NCBI GenBank assembly: GCA_011390755.1
Contig: JAABRU010000055.1
Span: forward strand, 1-38,640
From: Desulfobacteraceae bacterium
GTDB lineage: Bacteria > Desulfobacterota > Desulfobacteria > Desulfobacterales > Desulfococcaceae
DNA: 38,640 bases
Direction of reading: 5' to 3'
Shown here: positions 7,306-15,224 of the stretch, one piece after another
Layout: every line of letters starts with the position of its first letter
How positions within the stretch are numbered: the first letter of the stretch is position 1
Notes under the pieces: model-generated
Told to the model about the DNA's origin: nothing
What the model saw: only the letters and a program-made list of their open reading frames with translations
The model's database searches: none
Made by a program: the position numbers and the translations under genes

Positions 7306-7471
7306 CATACCCTTTGAGAAAATCGGATGCTCCCGACTTCCAGCCCCGCCGGACACGATTCCGGGGCGGATTCCGCTATCGTCAGTCCGGTCGATCAGAA
7401 CCGGAATCAGATTGTTATTCTGAATATATTCAGATGGTAACTGATTTTCTCAATAGGGGGGTTATATTACA
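7296..7471. mobile_element. MITE-like element, family A, copy 2 (176 bp)
   Basis: The left end is TGTAATGTAACATACCCTTT and the right end GGTTATATTACA; inside them GAGAAAATC faces GATTTTCTC. The flanks are GTGTTAAATC (7286-7295) and GTGTTAATC (7472-7480), a 9-bp duplication with one extra A. The interior differs from copy 1, so ends are conserved and cores vary. It lies at the 3' end of the preceding gene and supplies its stop codon. Confidence 0.85.
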
Positions 7472-7489
7472 GTGTTAATCATTAATAAT

Positions 7490-7623
7490 CAATGGTTCGG
7501 TAATTTTTTTCGATTTGCAGACGATAAAAATTTAACCACCTGAAATCATTACATCTGAATATTTTGTCCGGAGTTCATAACTTTCTGAAATTATGCAGAC
7601 CAAAATTTTTTACCGAACTGTTG
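7490..7623. repeat. Possible inverted-repeat element (134 bp)
   Basis: CAATGGTTCGGTAA (7490-7503) faces TTACCGAACTGTTG (7610-7623), 12 of 14 positions pairing, with TAAT on both outer sides. Only one copy is visible, so its status as a mobile element is uncertain. Confidence 0.4.
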
Positions 7624-7629
7624 TAATAG

Positions 7630-7894
7630 TGCCAATGAAGGGTCAATGTCATTGACTTAAGAAAATAACGGAGTGCCAAACTGAAAGTTTGGCAGTATTT
7701 TTCTGAATTATATCAGTATCCCAAACTTTCAGTTTGGGACTCCGGGCAGAGCATTTCGGCCTTAAGTCAATGACATTGAATGAAGGGTTAAATCCGGTGC
7801 TGTAAAATCAGATGCTTATAAAATCAGTTCCGGAAGTCTGATTTTATAATACCCTGTTTTTATTTCATCCGAAGTTTCTGACTCTTCATTAGCA
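7630..7894. mobile_element. Family E element, copy 1, split by a family D element
   Basis: The ends TGCCAATGAAGGGT and ACTCTTCATTAGCA are imperfect inverted repeats. Removing the family D insert (7643-7779) plus one 8-bp duplication leaves exactly 120 bp, the length of the intact copy at 38521-38640. The two align along their length, sharing TGTAAAATCAG and GTCTGATTTTATAATA. This is a clean case of one small element nested in another. Confidence 0.8.
7643..7779. mobile_element. MITE-like element, family D, copy 1 (137 bp)
   Basis: Perfect 19-bp terminal inverted repeats, TCAATGTCATTGACTTAAG and its complement, flanked by the 8-bp duplication ATGAAGGG (7635-7642 and 7780-7787). The interior (7670-7744) starts GGAGTGCCAAACTGAAAGTT and ends with the palindrome CCCAAACTTTCAGTTTGGG followed by ACTCCGGG. 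There is no coding content. The host sequence is a family E element. Confidence 0.9.
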
Positions 7895-8058
7895 TTAATA
7901 AATTTCTCATTTGCACATAACTGAAATTCTATAGATATTCAATTAAATTCTTAAATACGACTTTATATGTTGTCAGCTTTGACTTACTGAAATTACAAGT
8001 TCCAAATTTCCAAAACTGTATCAATGTGCCGTTTTTGACTAAATTATAAGGAGGCAAA

Positions 8059-8817
8059 ATGGAAAATAAGGAGTTCTATAATGCAAAATATATCTATAAA
8101 AATGAAATTTCAAGATCCTATGTTGATCAGAGAAAAGATGAGATAGTCTGGGAAATAGAAGAAAATATTATTAAAAAAATAATATCCGGGATTCCAGAAG
8201 GAAATAGTGTAATGGATGTGCCTTTTGGGACAGGCAGATTTGGGAAGATATATGCTAATGCTGGTTTAATAACGTATGGAGTTGATATATCTAAAGAAAT
8301 GCTTGATGAAAGTATTTCTTTGCTTGGAAAAAATTTAACAAATATAAACATAATTTGTGGGGATGCGGAAAGATTATGTTTCCATGATAATTCGATTGAT
8401 TACATATTTTGTATTCGTCTGTTTCACCTTATTCCAACAAAAATTGCTGAAAAAATTTTAGATGAATTTTTTCGAATTGCCAGAAAAAAAGTTATTATTC
8501 AGGTGTTTAATGTCAAAGATATGCAACTAAAAGGAATGATTTATAGAATGATTTCATTTTTTTTACATAAACCTTTTAGCATATTCAGTTTTATCAAACG
8601 CCTGGGAAGAAGATTTTTAAGGTTAAAATCGAAAAAAGAGGCTAATAAATTTGATGGCATTCAATGTTTTTCTCACAATAATTCACAATTACATGATATT
8701 TTTAATAAATCTGGCTTTAAAATATCTGAAATTATAACTATCGATGAGTTGTATTCAAGGTTAGATTGGATTTTTTATCCCTCAAAACTTTATATATTAT
8801 CCAAAAATGACAGATGA
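8059..8817 (+). CDS. Class I SAM-dependent methyltransferase
   Basis: A 252-residue protein with Methyltransf_11 motifs: VMDVPFGTGRFG (motif I, SAM-binding loop), YGVDISKEML (acidic end of strand 2), CGDAERLCFHDNSIDYIFC (motifs II-III). The C-terminal third is basic and variable, probably for acceptor recognition. It lies in the AT-rich half of the polysaccharide locus and shares an ATGA overlap with the next gene. A strong ribosome site, AAGGAGG at 8048-8054, fixes the start. The methylated group (sugar or lipid carrier) is not evident. Confidence 0.85.
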   Translation: MENKEFYNAKYIYKNEISRSYVDQRKDEIVWEIEENIIKKIISGIPEGNSVMDVPFGTGRFGKIYANAGLITYGVDISKEMLDESISLLGKNLTNINIICGDAERLCFHDNSIDYIFCIRLFHLIPTKIAEKILDEFFRIARKKVIIQVFNVKDMQLKGMIYRMISFFLHKPFSIFSFIKRLGRRFLRLKSKKEANKFDGIQCFSHNNSQLHDIFNKSGFKISEIITIDELYSRLDWIFYPSKLYILSKNDR

Positions 8818-9563
8818 AAAACTTATTGAAAACACAAATTTCAAAACTATTACCTTGTTTAACAAAAGAAATAGTTATAAATAACTGTGTCCATTTTGGT
8901 GGTTTCAGATATGGTCATGATGATTATAATCCTTATGAAACTTACTTACTAAAATTAGTTAAAGGATATCCGATTTCTTATATAAGAAATGAATTCATTG
9001 AATTTTTGAAATGTTATCGGCCAAAAAATATTGGAGAAGCATTAGGAATTAAATTATCGAAAGATTATCCTTTGTGGATTTTTCCGTGGAAGCGATTTAG
9101 AAAAAGTAATTTTTATTCCCAAAAAGGTTGGTATCAAGAAATAAATTTGATACCTGATATTATTACGCATTATTCTTATAAAGGGATACCTTTCCATCGT
9201 ATAGAAGAAGAATTTTTATGGCTTGAGAGATCTCTACAGTCTATAAATAAATGTGGTTATCTTCCTGAAAAATATGGTTATATCGAAGCTATTGAATTGT
9301 TGAAAAATGATAACAGCAGTGCATATATCCTCACAGATGGAAATCATCGGGTTAGTGCTTTATCTGCACTTGGAATCCAAGAAAAAATTTTGATAAAAAT
9401 AAAAATTAATAATATTATAAAAGAATGTGATAATAATAGATGGTTTGGTGTTAAAAAAAGGTATTATAAAAACGAAGATGCATTATTGATTTTTAATTCT
9501 TATTTTTTAGGTAATAAAAATTATGTTACCAGTTCTATACCTGCTAGAATTATCCATATTTAA
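8814..9563 (+). CDS. ParB/sulfiredoxin-like domain protein of a polysaccharide locus
   Basis: A 249-residue protein. The recognisable part is YILTDGNHRVSALSALG (D175-G-N-H-R179), the signature of the ParB/Srx nucleotide-binding fold, in which D-G-x-H-R binds a nucleotide phosphate. The rest (NCVHFGGFRYG, the IPDIITHYSYKGIPFHRIEE region) resembles uncharacterised proteins found among glycosyltransferase genes. Classical ParB function is unlikely because there is no helix-turn-helix and no parA. A role as CTP/ATP-dependent enzyme or kinase for a surface glycan is inference. It is translationally coupled to the methyltransferase before it. Confidence 0.6.
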   Translation: MKNLLKTQISKLLPCLTKEIVINNCVHFGGFRYGHDDYNPYETYLLKLVKGYPISYIRNEFIEFLKCYRPKNIGEALGIKLSKDYPLWIFPWKRFRKSNFYSQKGWYQEINLIPDIITHYSYKGIPFHRIEEEFLWLERSLQSINKCGYLPEKYGYIEAIELLKNDNSSAYILTDGNHRVSALSALGIQEKILIKIKINNIIKECDNNRWFGVKKRYYKNEDALLIFNSYFLGNKNYVTSSIPARIIHI

Positions 9564-9659
9564 ATAAATTTATTCAAATAAATTACTAATTTTTATCCTC
9601 TTCATCTTTGTTTTAAGTTTGAATTCTATTTCATAAACAGAGTTGACTCCTTATCAAAA

Positions 9660-10466
9660 ATGAAAATAATATTAAGACAATTCCTGACAGACTGGTTTCC
9701 CCCGAAACTGAGGCTTCTGTTAAACCGAAACAGAAATGTAATATGGTCGGGCAATTATGCATCATGGTCTGAAGCTCAAAGAGACTCTGCCGGATATGAC
9801 AGCAGGATAATACTGGATAAAGTCAGGACAGCATTAATCAAAGTCAGAAATGGTGAAGCTGTATATGAAAGAGACTCTGTACTCTTTAACAAAATTGAAT
9901 ACGCATGGCCCCTGCTGGCAGGCATATTATGGGTTGCCGGCAAAAATCACAATTCACTCAATGTAATGGATTTCGGCGGTTCTCTGGGAAGCAGCTATTT
10001 TCAAAACAAAAATTTTCTTTCCCATCTCACAGAACTTCGCTGGTGCATTGTGGAGCAGAAAGAATTTGCAGAATGCGGCAAAAAATATTTTGAAGAGGAC
10101 TGTCTGCATTTCTACGAATCTGCTGAGGAGTGTTTCAGAAACGAAAATATCAATGTGGCATTGCTTTCCAGCGTACTGCCCTATGTGGAAAAACCTTATG
10201 AACTTTTTGAAAAAATATGGATTTCAGGTGTAAAGCATGTCATTATTGACAGAACTCCTTTTTTACTTTCGGGAAACAGAGACAGACTGACAGTGCAGAA
10301 AGTCCCTCCGGCCATTTATGATGCCAGTTATCCGGCATGGTTTTTCAATAAAAAAAATTTTCTTGATTTTATTGACACGCGGTATAAAATCATAGCTGAA
10401 TCTGACTGTCCGGATCAGGCCAATATCCATTGTGAATTCAAAGGATTTATTCTTGAAAGACGTTAA
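9660..10466 (+). CDS. Putative methyltransferase, TIGR04325 (LIC12133-like) family
   Basis: A 268-residue protein. VMDFGGSLGSSYFQ is a motif I SAM loop, WCIVEQKEFAECG the next strand, and IDRTPF...QKVPPAIYDASYPAW is the very conserved C-terminal block of the TIGR04325 family. Members sit in O-antigen and capsule loci; the acceptor is unknown. From here on base composition is clearly less AT-rich than at 4539-9563, and the 96-base gap before it is a composition boundary. No convincing ribosome site precedes the ATG. Confidence 0.8.
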   Translation: MKIILRQFLTDWFPPKLRLLLNRNRNVIWSGNYASWSEAQRDSAGYDSRIILDKVRTALIKVRNGEAVYERDSVLFNKIEYAWPLLAGILWVAGKNHNSLNVMDFGGSLGSSYFQNKNFLSHLTELRWCIVEQKEFAECGKKYFEEDCLHFYESAEECFRNENINVALLSSVLPYVEKPYELFEKIWISGVKHVIIDRTPFLLSGNRDRLTVQKVPPAIYDASYPAWFFNKKNFLDFIDTRYKIIAESDCPDQANIHCEFKGFILERR

Positions 10467-11184
10467 CCTGAAAGCCATATACAGAAAACAGATGTTTTTT
10501 CCCGGAATAACGGGGTTGTTCATAAATCCCTTTTATTTCGCGCGCAAAAATCTTGCCTTTCATCTGAAATATCTGGGCAGTCATATCACAGGCAGAACAC
10601 TGGATATCGGATGCGGCATCAAACCGTACAGAGATTTATTTCATTCTTCCGAATACATCGGACTGGAACCGGATACGCCGCAAAACAGAAAAAACAAACA
10701 CGCAGATTATTATTATGACGGTCATACATTTCCATTCAAGGATGGAGAATTTGATTCGGCAGTATGCAGTCAGGTATTTGAACATGTGTTTCATCCGGAT
10801 GAATTTCTTGCCGAGATTTTCAGAATTTTAAAACCCGAGGGTCGTCTGCTTCTTACCACACCCTTTATATGGGATGAACATGAACAGCCTTTTGATTTTG
10901 CAAGATATTCATCCTACGGACTCAAACATGTGCTTAAAAGGCATGGCTTTGAAATCATTGCATTCAGAAAAAGCACTGATGATATCACATTAATTTTTCA
11001 GTTGATTGCAGCATTTCTGCATAAAAAGATTCTGCAAAACAGGGGAATTGTCAATATCCTTATGACACTGCTGTTTATCTCACCGGTAAACATCCTTGGC
11101 GAACTGTTTGGCATGATTTCACCGAAAAATGAGGATATGTATCTGGACAATATTGTGCTGGCTGCAAAAAGAGAAGTGCCATGA
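10453..11184 (+). CDS. Class I SAM-dependent methyltransferase
   Basis: Residues TLDIGCGIKPY (motif I), YIGLEPD, FDSAVCSQVFEHV (motif II) and EIFRILKPEGRLLLTTPFIW (motif III) define a Methyltransf_11 enzyme of about 243 residues. TTG at 10453 is preferred because AAAGGA lies 7 bases upstream; an in-frame GTG at 10432 has no ribosome site and would overlap the previous gene by 35 bases. Either start gives overlap and coupling. The hydrophobic C-terminal segment (IVNILMTLLFISPVNILGEL) suggests membrane association. The gene overlaps the epimerase by 4 bases (ATGA). Confidence 0.8.
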   Translation: MKDVNLKAIYRKQMFFPGITGLFINPFYFARKNLAFHLKYLGSHITGRTLDIGCGIKPYRDLFHSSEYIGLEPDTPQNRKNKHADYYYDGHTFPFKDGEFDSAVCSQVFEHVFHPDEFLAEIFRILKPEGRLLLTTPFIWDEHEQPFDFARYSSYGLKHVLKRHGFEIIAFRKSTDDITLIFQLIAAFLHKKILQNRGIVNILMTLLFISPVNILGELFGMISPKNEDMYLDNIVLAAKREVP

Positions 11185-12170
11185 AAAAAGAAAATTTTTT
11201 TGAAAACAAAAAGATACTGATTACAGGCGGAGCAGGATTTATCGGCTCAAATCTGGCTCACATACTGACAAGTTTGAATGCCCATGTCACCATTGTTGAC
11301 AGTCTGATACCGGAGTATGGAGGAAATCTCTTCAATATCAAAGGCATTGAGAAACAGACAGCCCTGAATATCTCAGATGTGCGGGATGCGTACAGTATGC
11401 GCTATCTTGTTCAGGGACATGAACTTCTTTTCAACCTTGCCGGTCAGACCAGCCATATGGATTCCATGCAGGACCCTTTCACTGATTTGGAAATCAACAG
11501 CCGATCTCAGCTTTCAATCCTTGAGGCATGCCGGAAATACAACCCGGACATAAAAATTATTTTTGCCAGCACCCGTCAGATATACGGAACTCCCCAATAT
11601 CTGCCTGTGGATGAAAAACATCCGCTCCAGCCTGTGGATGTCAACGGCATCAACAAACTGTCCGGTGAATGGTATCATCTGCTTTACAACAATGTTTATG
11701 GCATCCGTTCCTGCGTGCTGCGCCTGACAAACACCATCGGCCCCCGGATGCGAATAAAGGATGCCAGACAGACCTTTCTGGGCATCTGGATTCGGCTGCT
11801 TCTGGAAAACAAAGCATTTGAAGTCTGGGGCGGAGAACAGCTCAGAGATTTCACCTATGTGGATGACTGTGTGGAAGCAATGCTCATGGCTGCGGCGGAT
11901 GAAAATGTCAATGGCCGGGTTTTCAATCTTGGGGGGGACTGCGCTATCAGCCTGAAAAATCTTGCACAGATGCTTGTTGATGTCAACGGATCAGGTCAGT
12001 TCATATGTCGTGAGTTTCCGCAGGACAGAAAAAAAATTGACATAGGAGATTATTATTCGGATTACAGCCTGATCCGCAAAACGCTGGGCTGGAAACCCCG
12101 TATTCCCCTGAAAGAATCCCTGAAAAGAACCATAGACTTTTACCGTGAAAATCTGGAGCATTATCTATGA
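11181..12170 (+). CDS. NAD-dependent sugar epimerase/dehydratase (SDR), atypical active site
   Basis: A 329-residue extended SDR. ITGGAGFIGSN near the N-terminus is the NAD-binding glycine motif, FNLAGQTSHMDS follows, and FASTRQIYG supplies the active-site Ser/Thr. The usual YxxxK is replaced by N155-G-I-N-K159 in PVDVNGINKLSGEWY: the lysine is kept but an Asn stands where the catalytic Tyr is expected. GPRMRIKDARQTFLG and LRDFTYVDD are sugar-nucleotide-binding blocks. The substrate is probably a UDP- or dTDP-sugar. ATGA overlaps link it to the genes on both sides. Confidence 0.85.
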   Translation: MKKENFFENKKILITGGAGFIGSNLAHILTSLNAHVTIVDSLIPEYGGNLFNIKGIEKQTALNISDVRDAYSMRYLVQGHELLFNLAGQTSHMDSMQDPFTDLEINSRSQLSILEACRKYNPDIKIIFASTRQIYGTPQYLPVDEKHPLQPVDVNGINKLSGEWYHLLYNNVYGIRSCVLRLTNTIGPRMRIKDARQTFLGIWIRLLLENKAFEVWGGEQLRDFTYVDDCVEAMLMAAADENVNGRVFNLGGDCAISLKNLAQMLVDVNGSGQFICREFPQDRKKIDIGDYYSDYSLIRKTLGWKPRIPLKESLKRTIDFYRENLEHYL

Positions 12171-13327
12171 CAGGCATATCAGATTTCATTCCTCTGGCCA
12201 GTCCCCTCGCGGGCTACTTTTCCCAGAAAGAGGAAATTGACCAAAGCATTCAGACAGTGCTTGAAAAAGGCCGGTATATTCTGGGAACAGAAGTGGAAGC
12301 ATTTGAAAAGGAATTTGCAGAATATATCGGAGTGCCTTTTGGTGTGGGAGTTGCCAGCGGAACAGATGCAATAGAAATTGCACTGCGCTCTCTGGGAATT
12401 GGTACAGGCGATCTGGTTTTCACGGTTTCCCATACAGCAGGAGCAACAGTGGCGGCTATCTGCCGTTGCGGTGCGGTACCGGTATTTGTGGACATTGATT
12501 CAAACACCTGCACAATGGATCCCAATCACCTGGAACAGATTCTTGTCTCTATAACTGACGGGAAATTCCCCTTATCCGGTATTCCCAAAGCCATTGTTGC
12601 GGTTCATCTCTATGGACAGCCTGCGGATATGAATGCAATACTTGACATTGCCCAAAAATTCGGACTGTATGTGGTGGAAGACTGCGCGCAGGCTCATGGA
12701 GCGCAAATCAGCGGAAAACGTGTCGGTTCATTTGGGCATATGGGAGCATTCAGTTTTTATCCCACAAAAAATCTTGGTGCAATTGGCGATGGCGGAATGG
12801 TGACAACCGAAGATTCCCGTTTGTGGGAAAAACTGAAATCTCTGAGAGAATACGGATGGAAACAGCGGTATATCAGTGAAACGGATTCCGGCATCAATTC
12901 AAGACTGGATGAAATTCAGGCTGCTGTTCTGCGGGTAAAACTCAGGATTTTGGAAAAAAACAATCTGCGAAGAATTGAAATTGCTGAAAAATATCATCAG
13001 GCACTTGAAAAACAGAATTCCGTGCATATACCGCTCACACAGGGTAAAGGTTTTCGACATGTGTATCATCTGTATGTGATCCAATCGGCTTTCCGGGACA
13101 GAATTGCCCGCTTTTTTGAAAAAAACGCAGTTGGAACCGGTATCCATTACCCTGTTCCTGTTCATCTGCAGCCCGCGTTTTGCAATCTGAAATCTGTGAC
13201 AATGCTGCCCCGGACAGAGAAAGTATGCAATGAAATCCTGAGCATTCCCATATATCCGGAACTTTCTGATGATCAGACAGATCGCATATGCCATCTGCTG
13301 GAACAGATTCACAACATTGAGGAATAA
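12167..13327 (+). CDS. DegT/DnrJ/EryC1/StrS sugar aminotransferase
   Basis: A 386-residue PLP enzyme. FGVGVASGTDAIEIALRSLG binds cofactor phosphate, VVEDCAQAHGA holds the Asp that contacts the pyridine nitrogen, and SFYPTKNLGAIGDGG contains the Schiff-base lysine. Family members transaminate 3- or 4-keto NDP-sugars. With the SDR directly upstream (ATGA overlap) the pair probably makes an amino sugar for the surface polysaccharide. Length is normal. One base separates its stop from the next ATG. Confidence 0.92.
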   Translation: MTGISDFIPLASPLAGYFSQKEEIDQSIQTVLEKGRYILGTEVEAFEKEFAEYIGVPFGVGVASGTDAIEIALRSLGIGTGDLVFTVSHTAGATVAAICRCGAVPVFVDIDSNTCTMDPNHLEQILVSITDGKFPLSGIPKAIVAVHLYGQPADMNAILDIAQKFGLYVVEDCAQAHGAQISGKRVGSFGHMGAFSFYPTKNLGAIGDGGMVTTEDSRLWEKLKSLREYGWKQRYISETDSGINSRLDEIQAAVLRVKLRILEKNNLRRIEIAEKYHQALEKQNSVHIPLTQGKGFRHVYHLYVIQSAFRDRIARFFEKNAVGTGIHYPVPVHLQPAFCNLKSVTMLPRTEKVCNEILSIPIYPELSDDQTDRICHLLEQIHNIEE

Positions 13328-14329
13328 ATGTATTTTTTCTGCACTTATTTTGACAGTCATTTTCTGACCCGGGGGCTTGCGCTGTATGAATCTCTTGTGC
13401 GGCATTGTCCTTGTTTCCGGCTTTTTGTTCTCTGCATGGATGACAAATGTTATGAAATTCTTTCCCGGCTGAATCTGCCGCTGATGGAACCCATCCGGCT
13501 TGCAGATTTTGAAAAAGGGGATGAGGCACTGTTGCATGCCAAAAAAAACAGAAGCAGAATCGAATACTATTTCACCTGCACACCGTCCCTGCCCCTGTAT
13601 GTTCTGAATCATTATCCGGAGATTGAAATCATTACCTATCTGGATGCGGATCTTTTCTTTTTTTCCGATCCCGCTCCTTTGTATCAGGAATTTTCCGGAC
13701 ATTCCATTGCCATCATTCCCCACCGTTTTTCTCCCGCTTTCCGGCATTTAGAAATGCACGGAAGATACAATGTAGCTTATCTTTCTTTCAGAAAAGACTG
13801 CAACGGCTTATCCTGTCTCAGATGGTGGCGTGAAAAATGTATTGAATGGTGTTATGACCGTCCTGAAAAGGGACGGTTTGCGGATCAGAAATATCTGGAT
13901 GAATGGCCTGTACGTTTTCAGGGTGTCATGGAATTCCGGCATAAGGGAGCAAATCTGGCTCCGTGGAATATTGCAAATTACAATCTTCATTATACGCAGA
14001 AAAAAATACAGATTGACAATGATCCTTTGATTTTTTACCATTTTCATGGCTTCAGACAGATAGCTGACTGGCTCTGGGACCCGAATCTGGCGGACTATAA
14101 AGCCAGAGTTCCCAGACATATTCTTCAGAATATTTATCTGCCTTATATCAAATCTCTTTTGCACGCGGAAAAACGCTGTCTTGCCCTTTACAATGAAAAA
14201 ATGTCTGTGAAAAGTGTCAGATACCAACTGAAAGATATGTCCGGAACCGCCCAGATAAAAAATATTTTTCACAAAATTGCCAATTTTTTCCGAATTGTTC
14301 TGAGCGGCAATTTTATTCAGATCCGATAG
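13328..14329 (+). CDS. Glycosyltransferase, GT8-like (DxD, GT-A fold)
   Basis: A 333-residue protein. It starts MYFFCTYFDSHFLTRGLALY, typical of GT8-like nucleotide-diphospho-sugar transferases, and has YLDADLFFFSDP, the DxD metal/NDP-sugar site. FADQKYLDEWP and HKGANLAPWNIANY are the other conserved blocks, and IFYHFHGF near residue 240 supplies a His often found in GT8 active sites. Related proteins are annotated as glycosyl transferases in O-antigen clusters. It starts immediately after the aminotransferase stop, so it is in the same operon. Confidence 0.8.
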   Translation: MYFFCTYFDSHFLTRGLALYESLVRHCPCFRLFVLCMDDKCYEILSRLNLPLMEPIRLADFEKGDEALLHAKKNRSRIEYYFTCTPSLPLYVLNHYPEIEIITYLDADLFFFSDPAPLYQEFSGHSIAIIPHRFSPAFRHLEMHGRYNVAYLSFRKDCNGLSCLRWWREKCIEWCYDRPEKGRFADQKYLDEWPVRFQGVMEFRHKGANLAPWNIANYNLHYTQKKIQIDNDPLIFYHFHGFRQIADWLWDPNLADYKARVPRHILQNIYLPYIKSLLHAEKRCLALYNEKMSVKSVRYQLKDMSGTAQIKNIFHKIANFFRIVLSGNFIQIR

Positions 14330-14381
14330 TTACTGATGGAGAATTCATTCCGATCATCTTTTTCTGCTTCTGTGAAAAAAC

Positions 14382-15218
14382 ATGAATAAAGTTCCTTATA
14401 TTTCCATCGTAACAGCATCATATAACGCTGAAAAATATCTTCAAACATGTATTGACAGTGTAGCTCAGCAGACTTTTCCTTACAGGGAACATCTCATTGA
14501 CGATGGGTCTTCTCAGGATGGAACTCTTGAAATCATAAAAAACAATGCAGACAGGCTTTCCTGGTGGGTATCAGAACAGGATACAGGAATTTATCAGGCA
14601 TGGAACAAAGCTTTGCGCCATGCCAAAGGTGAATGGATTTTGTTTCTGGGAGCAGACGACCGGCTTGCCAATCCCTATGTGCTGGAAAAGATTGTTCCCC
14701 ATCTGAAAAATGCCTGCCCGGACTATCGGCTTGTATATGGAAAACTGAATCTGATAAATGCTTCAGGCAGAATTCTGAAAACTGTCGGTGAGCCGTGGAA
14801 GGAATATAAAGGAAAATATGAACATGGTCGGATAAAACTGCCTGCACATCCGGAAACATTTCATCACAGATCACTTTTTGAGCAGAAAAATTTTGATGAA
14901 TCTTTCCGTATAGCAGGAGATTCAGAATTTCTGATTCGGGAATTAAAAAAACGCCCGGCCTTATTTGTTCCGGAACTTATCACAACCATGACTTTTGGCG
15001 GAACCAGCGGATCTCCCAAAAACACCCTGCTCAGATGGAAAGAATGCCACTCAATCATGAAAAAGCACAAACTCAAAATTCCTCTGCCTGTCCTGATCTG
15101 GCAAAGGATAAAAAATCTGTCTGAATTTGCAATCTTTTCAATTTTCAGACAAAAAACTGCATACAAGCTGTTTGATATGATACGGCAACTGTCTGGAAAA
15201 GAAAAATACTGGACATAA
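14382..15218 (+). CDS. Glycosyltransferase family 2
   Basis: A 278-residue GT-A enzyme. YISIVTASYNAEKYLQTCID is the N-terminal nucleotide-binding strand, HLIDDGSSQDGT the first Asp motif and FLGADDRL the DxD equivalent. AHPETFHHRSLFEQKNFDE matches WcaA/PGL-type GT2 enzymes. It is the last gene of the plus-strand polysaccharide operon. The 52-base gap before it contains no terminator. Its stop is only 6 bases from the stop of the convergent gene. Confidence 0.88.
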   Translation: MNKVPYISIVTASYNAEKYLQTCIDSVAQQTFPYREHLIDDGSSQDGTLEIIKNNADRLSWWVSEQDTGIYQAWNKALRHAKGEWILFLGADDRLANPYVLEKIVPHLKNACPDYRLVYGKLNLINASGRILKTVGEPWKEYKGKYEHGRIKLPAHPETFHHRSLFEQKNFDESFRIAGDSEFLIRELKKRPALFVPELITTMTFGGTSGSPKNTLLRWKECHSIMKKHKLKIPLPVLIWQRIKNLSEFAIFSIFRQKTAYKLFDMIRQLSGKEKYWT

Positions 15219-15224
15219 AGAACA

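Noticed and set aside
12899..13747. A 282-codon minus-strand frame opposite the aminotransferase and GT8-like genes
   Set aside because: It crosses two well-supported genes and shows no domain or ribosome site.
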